A DNA stretch of 64,000 nucleotides from Noviherbaspirillum sp. L7-7A (GCF_019052805.1 NZ_JAHQRJ010000001.1:1674001-1738000); one strand, 5' to 3'. Numbered from the stretch's first letter, positions 9,032 through 18,582 are shown. Notes: generated by a model not told the origin, from the sequence alone. Translations and numbers: made by a program.

Positions 9032-10201
9032 TCAGCCGCCGTAAGCGTAGGTGAAGCGTCCGCCCTGGATGCGGCCCATCACCCGCGAGCGCTGGTCCAG
9101 GCCGACATGGTCGCGGGCATTCATGTTGATCACGCCCTGAGGCACGGTCAGCTCGCGGGTGTTTTCCAGCGCGGCGCGCAGCGCGGCGCGGAATTCCGGC
9201 GTGCCGGGCCTGGCGCTCTTCAACGCTTGCGGCACTGCGTTGGCGATCAGCATCCAGGCGCCCCAGGCGTCGGCCGCGAACTGGGTCACTGTGCCCTCGC
9301 CATAGGCGGCCTCGTAACGGCGGGTGAAATCCATCGCCACCTTCTTCACCGGATTGTTTTCCGGCAGCTGTTTGGCCACCACCGCCGGGCCGGTTGGGAA
9401 GAAGGTGCCTTCCACATCCTTGCCGCCCACTTTCAAAAATTCCAGGGTCGCAATGCCATGTGTCTGGTAGATACGGCCCTTGTAGCCCCGCTCCACCAGG
9501 GTTTTCTGAGGCAGCACCGCCGGCGTCGCCGAACCGGCCACCAGCACTGCATCCGGCCTGGCCGCCATGATCTTCAATACCTGGCCGGTGACGCTGGTGT
9601 CGGTGCGGGCGAAACGCTCGTTGGCGACGATCTGCAGTTTGCGTACCTCGGCCAGCTTGGAGAACTCGCGCCACCAGCCTTCGCCATAGGCATCGGCAAA
9701 GCCGATGAAAGCCACCGTTTTGATGCCGTTGTCAGCCATGTGCTGCGTCAGGATGGTGGTCATGTGGGTGTCGTTCTGCGGCATCTTGAAGGCCCAGGCG
9801 CGGCGCGCGTCCTGCGGCTCGACGATCGATGCCGACGCCGCCAGCGCCACCATCGGCGTCTGCGACTCGGCCAGCGCGTCCAGCATCGCCAGCGCATTGG
9901 GCGTGGTATTGGGGCCGACCACGATGTCGACCTTTTCCTCGGCGGTCAGCTTGCGCAGGTTGCGCACCGCGTTGGTGGTGTCGGACGCATCGTCGAGGAT
10001 GATGTATTCCACCTTCTGGCCCGCCACTTCCCTGGGCCACAGCAACATCGCATTGCGGGTCGGCGCGCCGATCGCGGCCGCCGGGCCGGTAGTGGAAATC
10101 GTGACGCCCACCTTGATCTGGGCATGGGCGGACTGGGCTACCAGCACGGACAGCGAAATGCAGGACATGCCGGCGAACCAGCGGAAAAGTTTGGATTGCA
10201 T
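9032..10201 (-). CDS. ABC transporter substrate-binding protein, LivK-like
   Basis: A 389-residue periplasmic receptor with a signal peptide cleaved after AHA (SVLVAQSAHA|QIKVGV). The mature start IKVGVTISTTGPAAAIG is typical of family 4 peripheral binding proteins (Peripla_BP_6), which carry branched-chain amino acids, amides or aromatic acids to Liv-type permeases. No permease or ATPase adjoins it; the Liv operon at 30.6-35.4 kb has its own receptor. The preceding gene on the strand is an FAH-family enzyme, 58 bases upstream, so the pair may share a transcript and the ligand may be a substrate related to that enzyme. Confidence 0.88.
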   Translation of the reverse strand: MQSKLFRWFAGMSCISLSVLVAQSAHAQIKVGVTISTTGPAAAIGAPTRNAMLLWPREVAGQKVEYIILDDASDTTNAVRNLRKLTAEEKVDIVVGPNTTPNALAMLDALAESQTPMVALAASASIVEPQDARRAWAFKMPQNDTHMTTILTQHMADNGIKTVAFIGFADAYGEGWWREFSKLAEVRKLQIVANERFARTDTSVTGQVLKIMAARPDAVLVAGSATPAVLPQKTLVERGYKGRIYQTHGIATLEFLKVGGKDVEGTFFPTGPAVVAKQLPENNPVKKVAMDFTRRYEAAYGEGTVTQFAADAWGAWMLIANAVPQALKSARPGTPEFRAALRAALENTRELTVPQGVINMNARDHVGLDQRSRVMGRIQGGRFTYAYGG

Positions 10202-10259
10202 GATTGTTCCCGTTGTTGTTGTGTCGGATGGAAATTCAGCGGCTCAGCGCTTCGAAAAT

Positions 10260-11258
10260 TCAGCGGCTGAGCGGCGGCTCGCCCTGCACCACTTTCTGGT
10301 CGATGGCGCCGAAGATGGACTTGCCGGCGGCGTCGCGCATGTCGAGGCGGATGTTGTCGCCGAAACGCATGAAGGGCGTGGTCAGCTCGCCGCCCCCGAT
10401 CATTTCCAGGGCGCGCTTCTCGGCAATGCAGGTGTAGCCGCGCCGCGCATCCTTGTTCGATACCGTGCCGGAACCGATGATGCTGCCGGCCCGTACATTG
10501 CGCGTTTTGGCCAGGTGCGCAATGAGCTGCGGGAAGCTGAACACCATGTCGTCGCCGGCGTTGGGCTGGCCGACCAGGTCGTTGTTCCAGGTTGCGCGCA
10601 GCGGCAGGTGGATGCGGCCGTCGCGCCAGGCCGGGCCGAGTTCGTCGGGCGTGACCGCCACCGGCGAGAACGCGGTGGCCGGCTTGGACTGGAGGAAACC
10701 GAAGCCCTTGGCCAGCTCGGCCGGGATCAGGTTGCGCAGCGACACGTCATTGACCAGCATCAGCAGCCGGATATGGCCAGCGGCCTGCTCGGGCGTGGCG
10801 CCCATGGGCACGTCGTCGGTGATTACTGCCACCTCGCCTTCGAAGTCGATGCCCCAGTCTTCCGACATGACCACGATGTCGTCGGTCGGGCCGATGAAGT
10901 CGTCCGAGCCGCCCTGGTACATCAGCGGGTCATGCCAGAACGACTCCGGCATCTGCGCCGCCCGCGCCCGGCGCACCAGCTCCACATGGTTCACATAGGA
11001 CGAGCCGTCGGCCCACTGGTAGGCACGCGGCAGCGGCGCCATGCAGTTGCGGGCATCGAAATCGAAGGCGCGCACTGCGCGGCCGGCATTGAGCTGCTCA
11101 TACAGTTCGGCCAGCTGCGGCGCCATGAACTGCCAGTCGTCGAGCGCGCGCTGCAGCGTTGGCGCAATGGCGTCGGCGATGGCGACGGTCTTGAGGTCAC
11201 GCGAAACGACGGCCAGCTGGCCGTCGCGGGTGCCGTCCTTCAGGGTGGCTAGCTTCAT
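10260..11258 (-). CDS. Fumarylacetoacetate hydrolase family protein
   Basis: A 332-residue member of the FAH superfamily, whose enzymes cleave or hydrate C-C bonds of 2-oxo acids at a divalent metal. The N-terminal extension (MKLATLKDGTRDGQLAVV) and the catalytic core with IDFEGEVAVITDDV (metal-ligand acidic residues) and GSGTVSNKD fit the longer type seen in aromatic catabolism. The start ATG at 11256-11258 is chosen because the sequence before it lacks family character. The stop region is partly duplicated just downstream (AGCCGCTGAATTT occurs twice, 24 bases apart). The exact substrate cannot be decided. Confidence 0.85.
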   Translation of the reverse strand: MKLATLKDGTRDGQLAVVSRDLKTVAIADAIAPTLQRALDDWQFMAPQLAELYEQLNAGRAVRAFDFDARNCMAPLPRAYQWADGSSYVNHVELVRRARAAQMPESFWHDPLMYQGGSDDFIGPTDDIVVMSEDWGIDFEGEVAVITDDVPMGATPEQAAGHIRLLMLVNDVSLRNLIPAELAKGFGFLQSKPATAFSPVAVTPDELGPAWRDGRIHLPLRATWNNDLVGQPNAGDDMVFSFPQLIAHLAKTRNVRAGSIIGSGTVSNKDARRGYTCIAEKRALEMIGGGELTTPFMRFGDNIRLDMRDAAGKSIFGAIDQKVVQGEPPLSR

Positions 11259-11443
11259 GTGAAGGAATCTGGTGAGGGTTGACGTGCAGGGCGGCATTAT
11301 AACGGCAAGCCTGGGCGGGCCGCGGCCACGGCGCGTAGTGAGTGATCAGTTTGGCCGCCGGCCGGTATCGGGCCAGGCGCTGCGTTCACAGCGCCCGCTC
11401 ACCTGCTCTCATGTCGCCAGAAGCTTCCCAGGCGGCCGGCGCG

Positions 11444-12385
11444 TCACAACTCATACATCGCCTGCTCGCCGCTGATCACCTGGTCGATCAGCTTGCGGTT
11501 GAGCGTGGGCGTCATCAACTCGATGAAGGTATAGACATAGCTGCGCAGGTAGGCGCCCTGCTTCATCGCCACCCGCGACACATTGCTGCCGAACAGGTGC
11601 CCGGCCGAGATGGCGCGCAGGTTGCGGTCGCGCTCGGGGTCAAAGGCCATGCCGGCGATGATGCCCACGCCCATGCCCAGCTCGACATAGGTCTTGATCA
11701 CGTCGGCGTCGATCGCCTCCAGCAGAATGTCGGGCTTCAAGGAACGCAGCGCGAAGGCATGGTCTATCTTGTTGCGGCCGGCGAAGGCAGCGTCATAGGT
11801 AATGAGCGGATAGGTGGCGATTTCCTCCAGCGTCAGCGGCTTGGCCCGCAGCAGCGCATGATCCGGCGGCACCACCACCAGGTGTTCCCACTGGTAGCAC
11901 GGCAGCGAAATCAACCCGTCGACGTCGGCGATTGCCTCGGTGGCGATTGCAAGGTCCGCCTGGTCGTTGAGCACCATCTCGGCGACCTGGCGCGGATTGC
12001 CCTGCAGCAGCGATAGCCTGACCTTGGGAAATTTCTGCGCAAACTGCTGCACCACCCGCGGCAGCGAATAGCGTGCCTGGGTATGGGTTGTGGCGATGGT
12101 GAAGCTGCCGCTGTCCTGCGCCGCAAATTCCTTGCCGATGCGCTTTAAGCTCTCGATCTCCTGCATGATCATTTCCACCGACTTCAGCACCGCCCTGCCC
12201 GGCTCGGTCAGTCCGCGGATGCGCTTGCCATGCCGCGTGAAGATGTCCACGCCCAGTTCCTCTTCCAGTTCGATGATGGCCTTGGAGACGCCGGGCTGGG
12301 ACGTGAACAGGGCCTTGGCCGCCTCGGTCAGATTGAAATTCTGGCGGACCGCCTCGCGGACGAAGCGCAATTGATGAAGGTTCAT
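11444..12385 (-). CDS. cysB: LysR-family regulator CysB
   Basis: A 313-residue LysR-type activator of sulfur assimilation. The N-terminal winged HTH begins MNLHQLRFVREAVRQNFNLT and contains SQPGVSKAIIELEEELG, the CysB/Cbl branch signature. The effector domain carries TTHTQARYSLP and GVGIIAGMAFD, as in CysB proteins that bind N-acetylserine or sulfate-related ligands. It is transcribed away from the TauE-cys cluster with a 138-base gap, the expected place for CysB operators. Length equals that of Burkholderia CysB (about 313). Confidence 0.93.
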   Translation of the reverse strand: MNLHQLRFVREAVRQNFNLTEAAKALFTSQPGVSKAIIELEEELGVDIFTRHGKRIRGLTEPGRAVLKSVEMIMQEIESLKRIGKEFAAQDSGSFTIATTHTQARYSLPRVVQQFAQKFPKVRLSLLQGNPRQVAEMVLNDQADLAIATEAIADVDGLISLPCYQWEHLVVVPPDHALLRAKPLTLEEIATYPLITYDAAFAGRNKIDHAFALRSLKPDILLEAIDADVIKTYVELGMGVGIIAGMAFDPERDRNLRAISAGHLFGSNVSRVAMKQGAYLRSYVYTFIELMTPTLNRKLIDQVISGEQAMYEL

Positions 12386-12425
12386 GGGGGCAGGAAGTCG
12401 GGGTAAAAGCGCAGGATGAAAGCGA

Positions 12426-12460
12426 AATGCATATTACGCATATGCATATAAGCAAATGAA
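12426..12460. promoter_or_regulatory. AT-rich palindromic segment between cysB and the cys cluster
   Basis: Within otherwise GC-rich DNA there is an AT-rich stretch (ATGCATATTACGCATATGCATATAAG) with overlapping inverted GCATAT/ATATGC units. CysB sites are AT-rich and poorly conserved, so this is a plausible CysB-binding and promoter region for the divergent genes. Confidence 0.4.
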
Positions 12461-12523
12461 TACTATGTCGTTGTGCATGAGCGCGAAGTTTATTACGATT
12501 CCGGCTCGTTTGTGCGGGGGCTT

Positions 12524-13297
12524 ATGACTTTAACGTATGTAGGATCGGGATTCGCGGTGGGACTGCTGGTCGGGCTGACAGGCGTCGGCGGCGGCTCGCT
12601 GATGACGCCCTTGCTGACCCTGCTGTTCGGCATCAATCCGGCGGTCGCGGTCGGCACCGACCTGGCCTTCGCCTCCGCCACCAAGACTGCCGGCACCTTT
12701 GCCCACCGTTACCACGGCAATGTCCACTGGGACATCGTCAAGCGCCTGTGCCTGGGCGCGCTGCCGGCCGCGCTGCTGGCCACGCTGGCGCTGAAGTATT
12801 TTGGCGCGCTGGACAAGGAAATCGGCCAGTTCATCCGTTATTCCATTGCCGTTTCGGTACTGCTGACCGTGGTGGCGATACTGTTCCGTACCCGCATGCA
12901 GAACTGGATGAATGCCCACCCGAACCGGCAATTGCAGGGCAATGCGCTGGTCGTGGGAACCATCGTCTCCGGCGCGGTACTCGGCACATTGGTTACAATA
13001 TCGTCCATTGGCGCCGGAGCTGTCGGCGCCACTCTGCTGGTTCTGCTGTATCCGCGCTTGAAGCCCGCCGAAATCGCCGGCACCGATATCGCCTACGCCG
13101 TACCACTGACCGCCATTGCCGCCATCGGCCACTGGTGGCTCGGGTCCATCAACTGGGAACTGCTCGTGATGCTGCTCTTGGGTTCGGTGCCTGGGATCAC
13201 CCTGGGTTCGCTGGCTGCGCGGGCGGTGCCTGAACGTGCGCTGCGCGGCCTGCTGGCCGTGACGCTGACCGGGGTAGCAGCCAAACTGGTGCTCTGA
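12524..13297 (+). CDS. TauE/SafE-family sulfite/anion exporter
   Basis: A 257-residue membrane protein with about eight helices. GLTGVGGGSLMTPLLTLLFG and the second-half repeat ISSIGAGAVGATLLVLLYP are the two TauE repeats. Family members export sulfite, sulfoacetate or related anions. Its place between cysB and cysI suggests release of excess sulfite or an unrecognised role in sulfate uptake. The ATG at 12524 with GGGGG upstream is preferred to an earlier in-frame start at 12473. Confidence 0.85.
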   Translation: MTLTYVGSGFAVGLLVGLTGVGGGSLMTPLLTLLFGINPAVAVGTDLAFASATKTAGTFAHRYHGNVHWDIVKRLCLGALPAALLATLALKYFGALDKEIGQFIRYSIAVSVLLTVVAILFRTRMQNWMNAHPNRQLQGNALVVGTIVSGAVLGTLVTISSIGAGAVGATLLVLLYPRLKPAEIAGTDIAYAVPLTAIAAIGHWWLGSINWELLVMLLLGSVPGITLGSLAARAVPERALRGLLAVTLTGVAAKLVL

Positions 13298-13322
13298 ACG
13301 ACGCCCTCATTAAGGATAGACC

Positions 13323-15017
13323 ATGTATCGCTACGACCAATACGACTTCCAGATCGTCAAGGAACGCATCGCGCAATACCGTGACCAGGTGCGGCGTCGC
13401 CTGTCCGGCGAGCTGGCCGAAGATGAATTCCGCCCGCTGCGCCTGCAGAACGGCCTTTACCTGCAACGCCATGCCTACATGCTGCGCGTGGCCGTGCCCT
13501 ACGGCCTGCTGGCGTCGAAGCAGATGCGCATGTTTGCCGAGATTGCCAGGAAGCATGACCGCGGCTACGGCCACTTCACCACCCGCCAGAACATCCAGTA
13601 CAACTGGATCACCCTGGAGGAAACCCCGGAGATCCTGGAAAAGCTGGCATCGGTCGAGATGCATGCCATACAGACCTCGGGCAACTGCATCCGCAACATC
13701 ACCACCGACGAATACTGCGGCGTGGCCGCCGACGAGATCGTCGACCCGCGCCCCTACGCGGAAATCATGCGCCAGTGGAGCACCTTCCACCCGGAATTCG
13801 CCTACCTGCCGCGCAAGTTCAAGATCGCCTTCAACGGTTCCATCGAGGACCGCGCCGCCACCGCCGTGCATGACCTGGCCTTCACCGTGGTGAAGAACGA
13901 GGCCGGCGAAGTGGGCTTCCGGGTGATGGTCGGCGGCGGCATGGGCCGCACGCCGATACTCGGCAGCGTGATCCGCGAATTCCTGCCGCGCGACCATCTG
14001 CTGACCTATACCGAAGCCATCATGCGGGTCTACAACCAGTACGGCCGCCGCGACAACATCTACAAGGCCCGCATCAAGATCCTGGTCAAGGCCATCGGCG
14101 CCGAGGAATTCGCGCGCCAGGTCGAGGAAGAATGGACCGACATCAAGGACGGCCCGAGCACCCTGACCGACGCCGAATTCAACCGCGTGGCCGCCTACTT
14201 CGCGCCGCCGGCCTATGAGTCGCTGGAAGACGGCGGCGCCGCGCTGGCCGCGCAGCAGGAGGAGAACAAAGCCTTCGCCAGCTGGATCAACCGCAACGTG
14301 AAGCCGCACCGCGTGCCGGGCTATGCCATCGTCACCCTGTCGCTGAAGAAGACTGGCATTCCGCCGGGCGACATCTCGGCCGAGCAGATGGACTTCGTGG
14401 CCGACCTGGCCGACCGCTACAGCTTCGGCGAACTGCGCGCCACCCACGAGCAGAACCTGGTGCTGGCCGACGTGAAGCAGAGCGAGCTGTTCGCGCTGTG
14501 GCAGGAAGCCAAGGCCCATGGCCTGGCAACGCCCAACCTGGGCCTCTTGACCGACATCATCTGCTGCCCCGGCGGCGACTTCTGCGCGCTGGCCAATGCC
14601 AAGTCGATCCCGATCGCGCAGGCCATCGCCGAGCGCTTCGACAACCTCGACTTCCAGCATGACATTGGCGACATCGAGCTCAACATCTCGGGCTGCATCA
14701 ATGCCTGCGGCCACCACCATGTCGGCAACATCGGCATCCTGGGCGTGGACAAGGACGGCGCCGAGTGGTACCAGGTGTCGCTCGGCGGCGCCCAGGGCAA
14801 CGAGAGCTCGATCGGCAAGATCATCGGACCGTCGTTCTCGGCGCACCAGATGCCCATCGTGATCGAGCGCATCCTCGAAGTCTATGTGCGCGAGCGCACC
14901 GAGGACGAGCGCTTCATCGATACCGTGCGCCGCATCGGCGTGGCCCCATTCAAGGAATACGTGTATGCGACCCCGATCAAGGCGCATCACAACGCAGGAG
15001 AAGACGCATATGCGTGA
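13323..15017 (+). CDS. cysI: Sulfite reductase hemoprotein (nitrite/sulfite reductase family)
   Basis: A 564-residue siroheme/[4Fe-4S] enzyme that reduces sulfite to sulfide with six electrons. The cluster ligands are visible as CCPGGDFC and SGCINACGHH (CX5C and CX3C). The duplicated ferredoxin-like halves and the HFTTRQNIQYNWI segment are typical of the family. No CysJ flavoprotein is present in the cluster, so electrons probably come from ferredoxin or the DUF934 partner, as proposed for this gene arrangement. It overlaps the next gene by 8 bases. Confidence 0.93.
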   Translation: MYRYDQYDFQIVKERIAQYRDQVRRRLSGELAEDEFRPLRLQNGLYLQRHAYMLRVAVPYGLLASKQMRMFAEIARKHDRGYGHFTTRQNIQYNWITLEETPEILEKLASVEMHAIQTSGNCIRNITTDEYCGVAADEIVDPRPYAEIMRQWSTFHPEFAYLPRKFKIAFNGSIEDRAATAVHDLAFTVVKNEAGEVGFRVMVGGGMGRTPILGSVIREFLPRDHLLTYTEAIMRVYNQYGRRDNIYKARIKILVKAIGAEEFARQVEEEWTDIKDGPSTLTDAEFNRVAAYFAPPAYESLEDGGAALAAQQEENKAFASWINRNVKPHRVPGYAIVTLSLKKTGIPPGDISAEQMDFVADLADRYSFGELRATHEQNLVLADVKQSELFALWQEAKAHGLATPNLGLLTDIICCPGGDFCALANAKSIPIAQAIAERFDNLDFQHDIGDIELNISGCINACGHHHVGNIGILGVDKDGAEWYQVSLGGAQGNESSIGKIIGPSFSAHQMPIVIERILEVYVRERTEDERFIDTVRRIGVAPFKEYVYATPIKAHHNAGEDAYA

Positions 15018-15537
15018 CATCATCAAGGACCGCCAGATCGTTGCCGACGACTGGCAGGTCGTCAAGCTCGCCGAAGGCGAAACCGCTGAATCGGTTGCGA
15101 TTCCCGAAGGCCGCGTGATCGTGCCGCTGGCCGTATGGCAGGCCCGCCGCGACGCGCTGAAAGCGCGTGGCGACGTGGCCGTCTGGCTGGCCAGCGACGA
15201 ACGGCCGGAAGCGCTTAAGGAAGACGTGGCAACGCTGCCGCTGATCGCCGTGGACTTCCCCAAGTTCGCCGACGGCCGCGGTTATTCCATCGCCTACAAC
15301 CTGCGTGCCCGCCTGGGCTTCACCGGCGAGCTGCGCGCCATCGGCGACGTGTTGCGCGACCAGCTGTTCTACATGCAGCGCGTGGGCTTCAATGCCTTCG
15401 CCACGCGGCCTGACCGCAGCATCGAGGATGCATTGAAGGGTTTGACCGATTTCTCGGAAGCCTACCAGGCATCATGGGACCAGAAGATGCCGCTGTTCCG
15501 CCGTGCCGATCGCGTAGCCGAGGCAGCGCAGAAATGA
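15010..15537 (+). CDS. DUF934 domain protein, sulfite-reductase associated
   Basis: A 175-residue protein encoded almost universally beside cysI in betaproteobacteria. The sequence has FPKFADGRGYSIAYNLR and GDVLRDQLFYMQRVGFNAF, both characteristic of DUF934. Its proposed role is as an accessory or electron-transfer partner of the CysJ-less sulfite reductase; this is inference from conserved context, as it has no obvious cofactor motif. The ATG at 15010 follows AGGAGAAG inside the end of cysI, and its stop overlaps the start of cysH (ATGA). Confidence 0.88.
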   Translation: MRDIIKDRQIVADDWQVVKLAEGETAESVAIPEGRVIVPLAVWQARRDALKARGDVAVWLASDERPEALKEDVATLPLIAVDFPKFADGRGYSIAYNLRARLGFTGELRAIGDVLRDQLFYMQRVGFNAFATRPDRSIEDALKGLTDFSEAYQASWDQKMPLFRRADRVAEAAQK

Positions 15538-16253
15538 TCTCCGCCGACTACGACGGCCTGGTCGCGGCCACCCGCGCGACCCTGGAGCGGATCGCCGCCG
15601 ACTTCACGCCCGCGGTGTTCGCTTCCAGCCTCGCGGCGGAAGACATGGTGCTGACCGACCTGATCCTGCGCGCAAAGCTGCCGATCGGCGTCTTCACGCT
15701 GGAGACCGGTCGGCTGCATGCGGAAACCCTGGGCATGCTGGACCGCATCCGCGAAGTCTATGGCTATGAAGTAGAGGCCTACAGGCCGGACACGGCGGCG
15801 GTCGACGCCTATGTGCAGCAGAACGGCCTGAACGCTTTCTACGACAGCGTGGACATGCGCAAGGAATGCTGCCGCATCCGCAAGGTCGACCCGCTGAACC
15901 GGGCGCTGGCCGGCAAGAAGGCCTGGGTCACCGGGCAGCGCCGCGCCCAGTCCGCAACCCGCTCCGACCTGCAGGTGCAGGAAGACGACGTGGCGCACGG
16001 CATGGTGAAATTCAATCCCCTGGCCGACTGGTCGGAGGAGGATGTCTGGCACTACATCCGCAGCAGCAACGTGCCCTACAACCCGCTGCATGACCGCGGC
16101 TATCCGTCGATCGGCTGCGAGCCCTGCACCCGCGCCATCGCGCCCGGCGAGGATGTGCGCGCCGGCCGCTGGTGGTGGGAAAACCCGGAGTCCAAGGAAT
16201 GCGGACTGCACGTGGTCGACGGCAAGCTCATCCGCATCAAGCAAATCGCATAA
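15534..16253 (+). CDS. cysH: Phosphoadenylyl/adenylyl-sulfate reductase
   Basis: A 239-residue thioredoxin-dependent reductase producing sulfite. Paired cysteines KECCRIRKV and GCEPCTRAI show the [4Fe-4S]-binding type that reduces APS (as in plants and Pseudomonas) rather than the cluster-free enterobacterial PAPS type. The catalytic ECGLH motif is present near the C-terminus. This fits the absence of cysC (APS kinase) in the cluster. The start ATG at 15534 overlaps the DUF934 stop. Confidence 0.93.
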   Translation: MISADYDGLVAATRATLERIAADFTPAVFASSLAAEDMVLTDLILRAKLPIGVFTLETGRLHAETLGMLDRIREVYGYEVEAYRPDTAAVDAYVQQNGLNAFYDSVDMRKECCRIRKVDPLNRALAGKKAWVTGQRRAQSATRSDLQVQEDDVAHGMVKFNPLADWSEEDVWHYIRSSNVPYNPLHDRGYPSIGCEPCTRAIAPGEDVRAGRWWWENPESKECGLHVVDGKLIRIKQIA

Positions 16254-16289
16254 CGCTGTACAACGTTGAATAACAGTAGGACCACCATC

Positions 16290-17225
16290 ATGAACACAGC
16301 AGTCGAACATTTCCTGACCGACGCCGCAGCCAACCGCCACCTGGACTGGCTGGAGTCCGAAGCGATCCACATCATGCGCGAAGTCGCGGCGGAGTGCAGC
16401 AATCCGGCGCTGCTGTTCTCGGGCGGCAAGGACTCGGTCGTGCTGCTGCGCATCGCGGAGAAGGCATTCCGCCCCGGCCGCTTCCCGTTTCCGCTGGTGC
16501 ATATCGACACCGGCCACAACTTCGAGGAAGTCATCACCTTCCGCGACAAGCGGGTGGCCGAACTGGGCGAGCGCCTGATCGTGGGCTCGGTGGAAGACTC
16601 GATCAAGCGCGGCACCGTGCGCCTGCGCAATCCGCAGACCGACTCGCGCAACGCCGCGCAGGCAGTGACGCTGCTGGAAACCATCGAGAAATACAAGTTC
16701 GACGCCTGCATCGGCGGCGCCCGCCGCGACGAGGAAAAGGCGCGCGCCAAGGAGCGCATCTTTTCCTTCCGCGACGAGTTCGGCCAATGGAATCCCAAGG
16801 CCCAGCGGCCGGAACTGTGGGACCTGTATAACACCCGCGTCCATCCCGGCGAGAACATGCGGGTCTTCCCGATCTCGAACTGGACCGAGCTCGACGTCTG
16901 GCAATACATCGCCCGCGAGAAGCTGGAACTGCCGCCGATCTACTTCGCGCACGAGCGCGAGGTGATCCCGCGCAACGGCCTGCTGGTGCCGCTGACCGAC
17001 CTCACCCCGCCGCGCGAAGGCGAGCAGGTGGAAACGCGCACCGTGCGCTTTCGCACCGTGGGCGACATCTCCTGCACCTGCCCGGTCGCCTCCGACGCCG
17101 CCACGGTGGACGCCATCATCGCCGAGACCGCCGTCACCCAGGTCACCGAGCGCGGCGCCACCCGCATGGACGACCAGACCTCGGAAGCCTCGATGGAAAA
17201 ACGCAAGAAGGAAGGATATTTCTGA
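16290..17225 (+). CDS. cysD: Sulfate adenylyltransferase subunit 2
   Basis: A 311-residue catalytic subunit of ATP sulfurylase, of the PP-loop pyrophosphatase fold: LLFSGGKDSVVLLRIAEKA is the PP-loop. It forms APS from ATP and sulfate together with CysN. VHIDTGHNFEEVITFRD and GGARRDEEKARAKER are family segments. The ATG at 16290 is preferred to one eight codons upstream. Its stop overlaps the cysN start (TGATG arrangement), a sign of coupled translation. Confidence 0.95.
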   Translation: MNTAVEHFLTDAAANRHLDWLESEAIHIMREVAAECSNPALLFSGGKDSVVLLRIAEKAFRPGRFPFPLVHIDTGHNFEEVITFRDKRVAELGERLIVGSVEDSIKRGTVRLRNPQTDSRNAAQAVTLLETIEKYKFDACIGGARRDEEKARAKERIFSFRDEFGQWNPKAQRPELWDLYNTRVHPGENMRVFPISNWTELDVWQYIAREKLELPPIYFAHEREVIPRNGLLVPLTDLTPPREGEQVETRTVRFRTVGDISCTCPVASDAATVDAIIAETAVTQVTERGATRMDDQTSEASMEKRKKEGYF

Positions 17226-18568
17226 TGAACGCCCCGGTAGTACAGCCAGAACAACAAGCGCAAGCCGCGCAAAGCCCATCGCAACAGACCGAGCGCGGCC
17301 TGTTGCGCTTCATCACCGCCGGTTCGGTGGACGACGGCAAGAGCACCCTGATCGGCCGCCTGCTGTTCGACAGCAAGGGCATCTTCGCCGACCAGCTCGA
17401 CGCGGTATCGCGCTCGCGCCACAAGCGCACCGTGGGCGACACCATCGACCTGTCGCTCTTGACCGACGGCCTCGAAGCCGAGCGCGAACAGGGCATCACG
17501 ATCGACGTGGCTTATCGCTACTTCGCCACGCCCAAGCGCAAGTTCATCATCGCCGACACGCCCGGCCACGAGCAGTACACCCGCAACATGGTGACCGGCG
17601 CGTCCACCGCGGACGCGGTGATCATCCTGATCGACGTCTCCAAGGTCAAGCTCAATGACGACGGCAGCGTCGACCTGCTGATCCAGACCAAGCGCCATTC
17701 CACCATTGCCCACCTGCTGCAGATCGAGCATGTGGTGGTGGCGGTCAACAAGATGGACCTGGTGGACTACGACCAGACCGTGTACGACCGCATCGTTGCC
17801 GCCTACCAGGCATTTGCGCAGCAGCTGGGCCTGAAGGATATCCGTCCTATCCCGCTGTCGGCGCTGGCCGGAGACAACGTGGTGACCCGCGGCGAAAGGC
17901 TGTCCTGGTACCAGGGCCCGACCCTGATCGAACTGCTGGAATCGCTGACCGTGTATGACGAGTCGCATGAGGATCCGCTGCGCTTCCCGGTGCAGCTGGT
18001 GGCGCGTCACGATGGCCACCAGGCCAACGACTTCCGTGGCTACATGGGCCGCATCGAAGCCGGCAAGGTCAGCGTCGGCGACAAGCTGGTGGTGCAGCCG
18101 GGCGGCCAGAGCGCGACCGTGAAGGACATCGTCACGCTGGATGGCTCGCTCAAGAGCGCGGCCGTGGGCCAGTCGGTCACGCTGCTGCTGAACGAGTACC
18201 TGGACATCAGCCGCGGCGACATGCTGGCTTCGGCCGAGCGGCCCGCCACGCTGCTGAAGTCCGTAGAAGCCGACATCTGCTGGCTGTCGGAAGAGCCGCT
18301 GGACCTGCGCCGCAAGTACTGGTTGAAGCACACCACCCGCCAGGTGGCGGCGCGCGTGACGAAGATCGACAGCCTGCTCGACATCAACACCCAGGAACGC
18401 CATGCCGGCGATGCCGTCGGCCTGAACGGCATTGCGCGGGTCACGCTGAACGTGGCGCAGCCGCTGGCGGCCGACAGCTACGACCATATCCGCGCCACCG
18501 GCGCCTTCATCCTGATCGACGAGGTCAGCCATCAGACGGTTGCGGCCGGCATGATACGGCTGGCCTGA
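17225..18568 (+). CDS. cysN: Sulfate adenylyltransferase subunit 1 (GTPase)
   Basis: A 447-residue regulatory GTPase of ATP sulfurylase, related to EF-Tu. P-loop GSVDDGKSTLIGRLL, switch II DTPGHEQYTRNM and NKMDLVDY are all present. GTP hydrolysis drives APS synthesis by CysD. Length corresponds to CysN alone, without the fused CysC kinase domain found in some bacteria, which agrees with direct APS reduction by the neighbouring CysH. Confidence 0.95.
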   Translation: MNAPVVQPEQQAQAAQSPSQQTERGLLRFITAGSVDDGKSTLIGRLLFDSKGIFADQLDAVSRSRHKRTVGDTIDLSLLTDGLEAEREQGITIDVAYRYFATPKRKFIIADTPGHEQYTRNMVTGASTADAVIILIDVSKVKLNDDGSVDLLIQTKRHSTIAHLLQIEHVVVAVNKMDLVDYDQTVYDRIVAAYQAFAQQLGLKDIRPIPLSALAGDNVVTRGERLSWYQGPTLIELLESLTVYDESHEDPLRFPVQLVARHDGHQANDFRGYMGRIEAGKVSVGDKLVVQPGGQSATVKDIVTLDGSLKSAAVGQSVTLLLNEYLDISRGDMLASAERPATLLKSVEADICWLSEEPLDLRRKYWLKHTTRQVAARVTKIDSLLDINTQERHAGDAVGLNGIARVTLNVAQPLAADSYDHIRATGAFILIDEVSHQTVAAGMIRLA

Positions 18569-18582
18569 TCTCAAGCGACTGC

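Noticed and set aside
9705-11252. 515-codon plus-strand ORF over the LivK-like and FAH genes
   Set aside because: Antisense frame; both minus-strand proteins are recognised families.
13197-15263. 688-codon minus-strand ORF over cysI
   Set aside because: Long open frame caused by high GC; the plus strand encodes a complete sulfite reductase with its cluster ligands.
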